DNA of 5,421 nucleotides, taken from NCBI GenBank assembly GCA_025464695.1, contig JAODNQ010000056.1, positions 1 through 5,421 of the forward strand, written 5' to 3'. The notes below the pieces were generated by a model that saw only the letters and a list, made by a program, of their open reading frames with translations, was not told the DNA's origin and searched no databases. Of the stretch, positions 1 through 4,277 are shown piece by piece. The stretch is from Frankiales bacterium. GTDB taxonomy: Bacteria > Actinomycetota > Actinomycetes > Mycobacteriales > SCTD01. Each line of letters opens with the position of its first letter. The first letter of the stretch is position 1. Both the position numbers and the translations under genes were made by a program.

Positions 1-814
1 TCCGCAGCCACGGCACGTGGGCGAACAGCCGCTGGTGGGCGCACTCGCGCAGCGCGAGGTAGAGCCGCACCTCGTCGAGCGGGACCTCCAGGCCCTCGCC
101 GAAGGCCGCGACCCCGGCCGGCAGCAGGACCGGACGGCCGGGCTCGCCGAGCGGCAGGCCGACCTCGGTGGCGCTGACCACCTCGCCGGCCAGGGCGCCG
201 AGCGCCTGTCCGACCTGCGCGCCGAACACGAAGCCCCCGACCTGCTGCATGACGCCCTGCAGCGCCCCGCCCAGCCCGCCGGGCCCGAGGCTGCCGAGCA
301 TCCCCGCGACCTCGGGCGGCAGGCCCTCCGCGCCAGCGAGGTCGCCCGACGCCATGCCCTGCTCGAGCGCGGAGCCCATGGCGCCGACGACGCGCGCCGC
401 CACGGGGTCGACCAGCTGCTTCCAGGTGGGCAGCGTCGACTCGAGCCAGCCGGTGCGGCTCCAGGCGCGGGCCTCGCCCGACCCCGCGGGGAGGGTGGTG
501 ACGGCGTCCAGCCACAGGTCGGCCAGCCGGCAGGCGTCGGAGACCTCGCGGCGCTCCGCGTCGGTGACGGGCCGGTCGCCCGAGCGCGCGGCCTCGCCGG
601 CGACCTTCTGCGCGAGGTCCCAGTTGACCGGGCCGCCCGTCCAGCTCATCAGCGACTGCAGCGTGGCGAACACGTCGCCGCCGCCGAGCATCCCCGACAG
701 ACCGCTGAGGTCCCCCAGGCCGAACGGGTCCCCGCCCGAGCCGCCCGAGCCGCCCGGACCGTCGTCGTCGTCCGGCCGGTCGGAGGGACCGAACCCGAAG
801 GGCGGGCGGGTCAC
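1..814 (-). CDS. Zinc-dependent metalloprotease-like protein (DUF2342/Zincin_2), N-terminal 271 codons, cut by window edge
   Basis: The minus-strand frame starts at a GTG (812-814) and stays open to the left edge, giving 271 residues. Residues 1-45 are a low-complexity Gly/Asp/Pro-rich leader (four Asp at 14-17, then GGSGGSGG). Residues about 46-271 match what I know of the actinobacterial DUF2342 (Pfam Zincin_2, 'putative hydrolase, F420-associated') family: the VNWDLA motif (63-68), a Gly-rich segment with GGFVFGAQVGQALG (193-206), and LALRECAHQRLFAHVPWLR (253-271), the conserved helix with the first metal-ligand candidates. The rest of the catalytic domain lies outside. No signal peptide or membrane segment is visible, so it is probably cytosolic. 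Its substrate is unknown, and protease activity is a family-level assumption. The GTG overlaps the stop of a possible 10-codon ORF (GTGA), and no good Shine-Dalgarno is seen. It is divergent from the SDR gene. Confidence 0.9.
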   Translation of the reverse strand, partial: MTRPPFGFGPSDRPDDDDGPGGSGGSGGDPFGLGDLSGLSGMLGGGDVFATLQSLMSWTGGPVNWDLAQKVAGEAARSGDRPVTDAERREVSDACRLADLWLDAVTTLPAGSGEARAWSRTGWLESTLPTWKQLVDPVAARVVGAMGSALEQGMASGDLAGAEGLPPEVAGMLGSLGPGGLGGALQGVMQQVGGFVFGAQVGQALGALAGEVVSATEVGLPLGEPGRPVLLPAGVAAFGEGLEVPLDEVRLYLALRECAHQRLFAHVPWLR

Positions 815-843
815 AGGCTGCTGCCGTTCACGCTGCCGATCAT
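811..843 (-). CDS. Possible 10-codon leader ORF coupled to the metalloprotease gene
   Basis: On the minus strand an ATG at 843-841 opens the peptide MIGSVNGSSL and ends in a TGA at 813-811. That stop shares four bases (GTGA) with the GTG start of the metalloprotease-like gene. A TAGCGT hexamer lies seven bases before the ATG, so the ATG would be at or next to the transcription start of a leaderless mRNA. Because the main gene has no obvious Shine-Dalgarno, translation of this mini-ORF followed by termination-reinitiation would explain how it is started. The peptide has no recognisable similarity. It could also be a chance ATG in an ordinary 5' leader. Nothing about amino acid content (no runs of one residue) suggests attenuation. 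Confidence 0.35.
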   Translation of the reverse strand: MIGSVNGSSL

Positions 844-850
844 GAGGACG

Positions 851-856
851 ACGCTA
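851..856 (-). promoter_or_regulatory. Candidate -10 element of the metalloprotease gene
   Basis: TAGCGT on the minus strand fits the actinobacterial TAnnnT -10 pattern. It sits seven bases upstream of the ATG of the short leader ORF. No -35 consensus is seen. The same bases read on the plus strand (GCTAAC) may contribute to a divergent promoter for the SDR gene, but that match is weak. Confidence 0.4.
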
Positions 857-872
857 ACCCCGCTGCTCGCGC

Positions 873-876
873 GGAG
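873..876 (+). promoter_or_regulatory. Shine-Dalgarno of the SDR gene
   Basis: GGAG within GCGGAG lies six bases before the GTG at 883, a normal spacing. There is no TAnnnT hexamer at -12 to -7, so this gene appears to have a leadered mRNA, unlike four of the other plus-strand genes. The site supports 883 as the start. Confidence 0.55.
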
Positions 877-882
877 CGCGGC

Positions 883-1989
883 GTGACCGTACGCCCGGAG
901 CGGACAGCCCTGGACGGCGACCGGGCCCGCGCGGCAGCAGGCACCGGCCGCCCGCCCGTCGTGGCCGTCACGGGTGCGGCGTCGGGGCTCGGGCGTGCCG
1001 TGGTCGAGCGGCTCGCCGGCCGCGACGACGTCGGGGGCCTGGTCGGGGTCGACGTCGAGGGCGCGCCGGTCGACGGGGTCGTGTGGCGGCTGTCCGACGT
1101 CCGCGACCCGCTGCTCGCCGGGCGGCTCCACGGCGTCGACGTCCTCGTGCACCTCGCCACCAGCTACGACGTCGCCCTCGACGCCGGGCCCCGCCGGGCG
1201 CTCAACGTGCGCGGCACGGCCCTGGCGCTGGAGGCCGCCCGGACGGCGGGCGTCCGCCGCGTCGTCCTGGCCACCTCCGCCGACGTCTACGGCGCGCTGC
1301 CCGACAACGCCGTCCCGCTGGCGGACGGCGCACCGCTTCGGGCGGCGCCGGACGACGTCACGCTGACCGGCGACCACGTCGAGGTGGAGCGCCTGGCCGA
1401 CCACGCCGTCCGCACCGGCCTCGACGTCGTCGTCCTGCGGCCCGCGACGCTCGTCGGCGGCGGGCTCGGGCCGGCGTACGACGGGCAGCAGCTGCGGCAG
1501 CTCAGCGGCACCCGGCTGCTGGCGACCCGCGGCCACGAGCCGCTCTGGCAGCTGTGCCACGTGGACGACCTCGGCGAGGCGCTGGTGCTCGCGGCCCTGG
1601 GCGGGGTCGACGGGGGACAGCCGGTGGCGAGCGTGGGCTGGCTGGAGCAGGCGCGGGTGGAGGTGCTGACCGGCAAGCGCCGTCTCGAGCTGCCGCCCGC
1701 CGTCGCCCTGAGCACGGCCGACCGGCTGCACCGCTACGGCGTCGTCCACTCCTCCCGTCGGGAGCTCGACCAGGTGCTCGCGCCGCTCGTCGTGCACCCG
1801 CAGGCACTGCTGGACGCCGGGTGGGCGCCTGCCTGGAGCAACGAGGACGCCCTGGCCGCGCACCTGGCCAGCCGCGGACCGGACAGCCGGGCCGGCGCGG
1901 TCGGTGCGGCCGCGGGTGCCGCTGCCGCCCTGGTCACGACGGCCGCCCTGGTGCGCGCCACCCGCCGCAAGCGCCGACGTCGGCGCTGA
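883..1989 (+). CDS. Extended-SDR (NAD-dependent epimerase/dehydratase-like) protein with degenerate active site and C-terminal hydrophobic tail
   Basis: 368 residues with a Rossmann fold. The glycine motif TGAASGLG is at 30-37, acidic D57 ends strand 2 (suggesting NAD(H) rather than NADP(H)), SDVRD is at 71-75, VLVHLAT at 87-93, N108-VRGT follows, and the catalytic-type Ser is S132 in LATSADVYG. RPATLVG (186-192) and HVDDLGEAL (226-234) are typical of sugar-epimerase-type SDRs. At the position of the YxxxK pair the protein reads LTGDH (161-165), so both the catalytic Tyr and Lys are missing, which argues for a binding or regulatory role rather than ordinary redox chemistry. The end is odd: an Ala/Gly/Val-rich stretch (337-357) is followed by an 11-residue tail with nine basic residues (358-368), possibly a C-terminal membrane anchor with its tail in the cytosol. 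It starts 68 bp from the divergent metalloprotease gene. The substrate is unknown. Confidence 0.9.
   Translation: MTVRPERTALDGDRARAAAGTGRPPVVAVTGAASGLGRAVVERLAGRDDVGGLVGVDVEGAPVDGVVWRLSDVRDPLLAGRLHGVDVLVHLATSYDVALDAGPRRALNVRGTALALEAARTAGVRRVVLATSADVYGALPDNAVPLADGAPLRAAPDDVTLTGDHVEVERLADHAVRTGLDVVVLRPATLVGGGLGPAYDGQQLRQLSGTRLLATRGHEPLWQLCHVDDLGEALVLAALGGVDGGQPVASVGWLEQARVEVLTGKRRLELPPAVALSTADRLHRYGVVHSSRRELDQVLAPLVVHPQALLDAGWAPAWSNEDALAAHLASRGPDSRAGAVGAAAGAAAALVTTAALVRATRRKRRRRR
1970..1987. repeat. 18-bp perfect palindrome across the SDR stop and moaE -35 zone
   Basis: AGCGCCGACGTCGGCGCT reads the same on both strands. It encodes the last Arg codons of the SDR tail and the first base of its stop codon. 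It lies 19-36 bases before the moaE start and 6 bases before its -10 hexamer, so it would cover the -35 region. It could be an operator, a small terminator stem without a U-tract, or a by-product of a GC-rich Arg-codon run. Confidence 0.6.
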
Positions 1990-1993
1990 GCCC

Positions 1994-1999
1994 TACGGT
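1994..1999 (+). promoter_or_regulatory. Leaderless -10 element of moaE
   Basis: TACGGT matches TAnnnT and is followed by exactly six bases before the GTG start at 2006, placing it at -12 to -7 if transcription begins on the start codon. No Shine-Dalgarno is present. It supports 2006 as the real start and suggests moaE is transcribed separately from the SDR gene. Confidence 0.55.
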
Positions 2000-2005
2000 G
2001 CACCC

Positions 2006-2428
2006 GTGAGCGTGCTGCGGCTGGTCGAGATCCGGGACGTGCCCTTCGACGCCGCCGAGGCGCTGGCCGCGGTGCAGGACCCGGGGGCGGGCGGCGTCGT
2101 CTCCTTCACCGGCCTGGTGCGCGACAGCGACGGCGGCAAGGGCGTCGAGGCCCTCGAGTACGTCGCCCACCCGGACGCCCTCGCGGCGCTGCGCCGGGTC
2201 TGTGAGCAGGTCGCGGCCGACCTCCCCGTCTGCGCGGTCGCGGCCGTGCACCGCACCGGGCTGCTGGCCGTGGGCGACGTCGCGGTGGTCGTGGCCGCCA
2301 GCGCGCCGCACCGCGGCGAGGCCTTCGAGGCGGCGCGGCGGCTCATCGACGACCTCAAGGAGCAGGTCCCGATCTGGAAGCGGCAGGCCTTCGACGACGG
2401 CCAGCAGGAGTGGGTCGGCAGCCCCTGA
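2006..2428 (+). CDS. moaE: Molybdopterin synthase catalytic (large) subunit MoaE
   Basis: 140 residues, close to E. coli MoaE (150). MoaE and the thiocarboxylated small subunit MoaD form the cytosolic synthase that adds two sulfurs to cyclic pyranopterin monophosphate, making molybdopterin for molybdenum enzymes. Motifs seen in order: FTGLVR (34-39, with R39), H82-R83 in AVHRTG, GD (90-91), PHRGEAFEA (101-109), and KEQVPIWKR (118-126), whose Lys118 and Lys125 correspond to the active-site K119 and K126 of E. coli. The C-terminus lacks the longer E. coli tail. The GTG at 2006 is chosen because the family N-terminus begins there and a leaderless -10 sits in front; the in-frame GTG at 1904 would add 34 unrelated residues overlapping the SDR gene. 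It follows the SDR stop by 16 bases. No MoaD or other cofactor gene is in the window. Confidence 0.96.
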   Translation: MSVLRLVEIRDVPFDAAEALAAVQDPGAGGVVSFTGLVRDSDGGKGVEALEYVAHPDALAALRRVCEQVAADLPVCAVAAVHRTGLLAVGDVAVVVAASAPHRGEAFEAARRLIDDLKEQVPIWKRQAFDDGQQEWVGSP

Positions 2429-2446
2429 GCGCGGGGCGGGCGGACC

Positions 2447-2452
2447 TAGGCT
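2447..2452 (+). promoter_or_regulatory. Leaderless -10 element of the 63-aa membrane protein gene
   Basis: TAGGCT lies exactly six bases before the GTG at 2459, in the 30-bp gap after moaE. The hexamer is identical to the one before the PDZ protease gene at 3172, with the same spacing. No Shine-Dalgarno is visible. It is the main evidence that the short downstream ORF is expressed. Confidence 0.6.
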
Positions 2453-2458
2453 CGCCCC

Positions 2459-2650
2459 GTGCTCCCCGCCTGGCTGCTCTGGCTGCTGCCCGTCCCGCTG
2501 GCCACCCTCGGCGCGATCGCCTGGTCCGCCTGGGCCGGCCGGGCCCGCCGGCCCCTCGACGTCGAGGCCTCGCTGCGCGAGCACGAGCGCTTCCGCGCTG
2601 CGCTGGCGGCGCCCCTGCCGACCGCCGCTCCGCCCGCCCGGGAGCCCTGA
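2459..2650 (+). CDS. Small single-pass membrane protein of unknown function (63 aa)
   Basis: Residues 2-26 form one hydrophobic helix rich in Leu and Trp (W5, W8, W22, W25), followed by R28-A-R30-R31. By the positive-inside rule this suggests the N-terminus outside and the C-terminus in the cytosol. Residues 33-50 are charged and could form an amphipathic helix (EASLREHERFRAAL, 36-49); the end is Pro/Ala-rich. No cysteine, lipobox or enzymatic motif is present, and I do not recognise a named family. It begins 30 bases after moaE, with its own leaderless -10 element. Single-pass proteins of this type often partner a larger membrane complex, but no partner can be named. The alternative is a chance ORF, made less likely by the promoter and the clean TM-plus-tail layout. 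Confidence 0.7.
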   Translation: MLPAWLLWLLPVPLATLGAIAWSAWAGRARRPLDVEASLREHERFRAALAAPLPTAAPPAREP

Positions 2651-2667
2651 GGTCGGGACGATCCGGG

Positions 2668-2697
2668 CTCAAGACCCCGGGTGCCGCTGACCGACAC
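2668..2697 (+). promoter_or_regulatory. Candidate sigma-28/WhiG-type promoter before the 126-aa gene
   Basis: CTCAAG (2668-2673) and CCGACA (2691-2696) resemble the two halves of promoters read by flagellar/sporulation-type sigma factors (classical form TAAA, about 15 bases, GCCGATAA; motile actinobacteria use CTCA-like and GCCGA-like halves). The spacer here is a little longer than usual, so the call is tentative. No TAnnnT leaderless element precedes this gene. Confidence 0.35.
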
Positions 2698-2700
2698 AGG

Positions 2701-2719
2701 TCGGGACACGCAGTCCCGA
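2701..2719 (+). other. 7-bp stem-loop in the leader of the 126-aa gene
   Basis: TCGGGAC (2701-2707) and GTCCCGA (2713-2719) are exact inverted copies around the loop ACGCA. A second copy of GGTCGGGAC is at 2651-2659, so GTCCCGA has two possible upstream partners. The structure ends six bases before the ribosome binding site and could act as an mRNA 5' hairpin, an operator, or a weak terminator of upstream transcription. Confidence 0.6.
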
Positions 2720-2724
2720 ACGTC

Positions 2725-2730
2725 GAGAGG
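2725..2730 (+). promoter_or_regulatory. Shine-Dalgarno of the 126-aa gene
   Basis: GAGAGG lies eight bases before the GTG at 2739. This is a plausible ribosome binding site and shows that this gene uses a leadered mRNA, in contrast to its immediate neighbours. It decides the start at 2739. Confidence 0.55.
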
Positions 2731-2738
2731 CACCCCCC

Positions 2739-3119
2739 GTGGAGCACGTCGTCTTCTTCCCCGCCGCGGACGGCACCCCGTCCTACCGGCTCGTCGCCGA
2801 CCTGGACGACGCCGTGCGCCTGGTCGAGCACCTGCGCAACGTCGAGCAGGTCGCCGACGTCTCCGTCTTCGCCCTGACCGCGGTGCCCCTGGCGTTCCGC
2901 GCCTACTACAAGGTGGAGGTCGCGGCCGCGCCGCAGGAGGCCGTCGTCGAGGCGCAGCCCGAGGCCCCGGCCGTCGAGCAGGTCCACGAGCAGGTCGTCG
3001 ACCGCGCGCCGGTCGAGGACGCCGAGCTGCCGCCGCTGGTCACCGTCGCGGAGGCCGGGCCGCACGCCCGCAACGGCGCGCCCGTCGACGTCGCGGACCT
3101 CGGCTTCTTCGCCACCTGA
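2739..3119 (+). CDS. Conserved-looking protein of unknown function (126 aa)
   Basis: I do not recognise a named family. Residues 1-61 look like a compact alpha/beta domain: strand VEHVVFFPA, a turn, strand YRLVADL, helix DDAVRLVEHLRNVEQV (22-37), strand DVSVFALTAV (40-49), then AFRAYYKVEV (52-61). Residues 62-98 are a Glu/Gln/Val/Pro-rich low-complexity linker likely to be disordered, and the end (DVADLGFFAT, 117-126) looks like a short conserved tail motif. It has no signal peptide, membrane helix or cysteine, so it is probably cytosolic. It is acidic, with few Lys/Arg. It has its own leader with a stem-loop, a Shine-Dalgarno and a candidate flagellar-type promoter, and is followed by a strong hairpin, so it appears to be a single-gene transcript. 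A folded head with a flexible acidic tail suits a binding or adaptor protein, but this is inference. Confidence 0.8.
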   Translation: MEHVVFFPAADGTPSYRLVADLDDAVRLVEHLRNVEQVADVSVFALTAVPLAFRAYYKVEVAAAPQEAVVEAQPEAPAVEQVHEQVVDRAPVEDAELPPLVTVAEAGPHARNGAPVDVADLGFFAT

Positions 3120-3129
3120 GACCGGGCCG

Positions 3130-3158
3130 GAGGCGGCCGCGGCACACACGGCCGCCTC
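3130..3158 (+). terminator. Hairpin terminator candidate after the 126-aa gene
   Basis: GAGGCGGCCG (3130-3139) pairs perfectly with CGGCCGCCTC (3149-3158) around a nine-base loop. It begins ten bases after the stop codon and ends 13 bases before the next gene's -10 hexamer. There is no T-run, as is common for actinobacterial terminators, so termination strength is uncertain. It would insulate the leaderless PDZ protease gene from upstream transcription. Confidence 0.6.
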
Positions 3159-3171
3159 ACACGTCCGCGGT

Positions 3172-3177
3172 TAGGCT
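3172..3177 (+). promoter_or_regulatory. Leaderless -10 element of the PDZ/Lon-type protease gene
   Basis: TAGGCT is followed by six bases and the GTG at 3184. It is identical in sequence and spacing to the element at 2447. No Shine-Dalgarno precedes the start. It supports the 3184 start and independent transcription after the upstream hairpin. Confidence 0.65.
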
Positions 3178-3183
3178 TCGGGC

Positions 3184-4242
3184 GTGTCCCGCCGCGGTCT
3201 GACCCTGCTGCTCGCGAGCCTGCTCGCCGTCGGCATGACCGCCGCCGCCGCCGTGGCCAAGGTGCCCTACGTGGCGCTCGGGCCCGGCCCGGCCTACGAC
3301 ACCCTGGGCTCGGTCCAGGGCACGCCGGTCATCACGGTGCGCGGCCGGGCGACGTACCCGACCAAGGGTGCGCTCGACCTGACCACCGTCGGGGTCGTGC
3401 CGCAGCTGACGCTGGCGGAGGCGCTCAAGGACTGGTTCGACGACTCGCTCGCCGTCGTCCCGCGCGAGGTGATCTACCCGCCGGACCAGAGCGACGCGCA
3501 GGTCGACGCCGAGAACTCCCAGGCGATGCAGACCTCCCAGGACAGCGCCACCACGGCTGCGCTGCGCCAGCTGGGCATCCCGATCACCACCGAGGTGGTG
3601 GTCGCCGACATCGCCGCCGGTGCCCCGGCCACCGGGAAGCTGCAGGCGGGCGACGTCGTCACCGCCGTCGACGGGGCTGCCGTCCGCGACGGCAAGGCGC
3701 TGCGCGCCGCGGTCAGCGCCGTCCGGCCGGGCGACGCCGTCAGCATCGCGTTCACCCGGGCGGGCAAGCCGTCGACCGTGTCGATCACCACCGGCACCGC
3801 GACGGGGGAGCCCGCGCCGCGCGCGGTGATCGGTGTCGAGCCGCAGGACCGCGCCGACTACCCGTTCGACGTCACCATCTCGCTGCGCGAGGTCGGCGGC
3901 CCGAGCGCGGGCCTGATGTTCGCGCTGGGGCTCATCGACAAGCTCGAGCCCGCCGACCTCACCGGCGGCCGCCACGTCGCCGGCACGGGCGAGATCACGC
4001 CCGAGGGCGTGGTCGGCCCCATCGGCGGCATCCCGCAGAAGCTGCTCGGAGCCCGCAAGAAGGGCGCCACCGTCTTCCTCACGCCGGCGCAGAACTGCGA
4101 GGAGGCCCTCGGTGCGCTCCCCGACGGCCTGCAGCTGGTGCGCGTGACCACCCTGAAGGACGCCCTGCAGGGGCTGCGCGTGCTCCGCGACGGCGGCAAG
4201 CCCGCGGGCTGCGCGCCGACGGCGAGCGCCGCGGCGAAGTAG
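3184..4242 (+). CDS. Membrane-anchored PDZ / Lon-type (S16) serine protease, YlbL family
   Basis: 352 residues. R3-R4 followed by a hydrophobic helix (5-25) forms an uncleaved signal anchor or signal peptide, so the rest lies outside the membrane. Then come the YlbL-typical VPYVALGPGPAYDTLG (27-42) and VIYPPDQSDAQVDAENSQAMQTSQ region (96-119), a PDZ domain (about 130-205, with KLQAGDVVTAVDG at 152-164), and a Lon-like protease domain (about 215-335). The catalytic dyad is Ser241 in GGPSAGLMFALG and Lys286 in GPIGGIPQKLLGARKKGA. Cys305 and Cys343 could form a disulfide in the oxidising outer space. YlbL-type proteins are ATP-independent Lon relatives; in Bacillus subtilis YlbL degrades a membrane cell-division inhibitor. 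The substrate here is unknown. It resembles Rv3194c of M. tuberculosis, which likewise lies next to a DUF2342 gene. It starts 64 bases after the 126-aa gene and has its own leaderless promoter. Confidence 0.94.
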   Translation: MSRRGLTLLLASLLAVGMTAAAAVAKVPYVALGPGPAYDTLGSVQGTPVITVRGRATYPTKGALDLTTVGVVPQLTLAEALKDWFDDSLAVVPREVIYPPDQSDAQVDAENSQAMQTSQDSATTAALRQLGIPITTEVVVADIAAGAPATGKLQAGDVVTAVDGAAVRDGKALRAAVSAVRPGDAVSIAFTRAGKPSTVSITTGTATGEPAPRAVIGVEPQDRADYPFDVTISLREVGGPSAGLMFALGLIDKLEPADLTGGRHVAGTGEITPEGVVGPIGGIPQKLLGARKKGATVFLTPAQNCEEALGALPDGLQLVRVTTLKDALQGLRVLRDGGKPAGCAPTASAAAK

Positions 4243-4265
4243 CCGCCCGCGGGGTCGCGCCTCCC

Positions 4266-4271
4266 TAGACT
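4266..4271 (+). promoter_or_regulatory. Leaderless -10 element of the 7-TM protein gene
   Basis: TAGACT lies exactly six bases before the ATG at 4278, in the 35-bp gap after the PDZ protease. This is the fourth plus-strand gene in the window with the same geometry. It supports the ATG as the start, and no Shine-Dalgarno is visible. Confidence 0.6.
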
Positions 4272-4277
4272 CCGGAC

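Noticed and set aside
17..886. 289-codon open frame on the plus strand opposite the metalloprotease gene
   Set aside because: The minus-strand frame has recognisable DUF2342 motifs. The plus-strand product is compositionally biased and has no promoter or recognisable domain.
811..1863. 350-codon open frame on the minus strand opposite the SDR gene
   Set aside because: It is the antisense shadow of a GC-rich gene. The translation is low-complexity (Arg/Gly/Asp/Val) with no family motif, whereas the plus strand encodes a clear Rossmann-fold protein. Only its last ten codons (811-843), outside the SDR gene, are considered separately.
1904..2005. Upstream GTG start for moaE at 1904
   Set aside because: It would add 34 residues unrelated to MoaE and overlap the end of the SDR gene. 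The family N-terminus and a leaderless -10 element both point to 2006.
2651..2730. Known riboswitch (c-di-GMP, c-di-AMP or cobalamin type) in the leader of the 126-aa gene
   Set aside because: The stems are short and I could not match the conserved cores of these classes. The downstream gene also does not fit their usual targets.
4243..4265. Terminator between the PDZ protease and the 7-TM gene
   Set aside because: The gap is GC-rich and contains only a small self-complementary CCCGCGGG-like run, with no stem-loop of useful length and no T-run.
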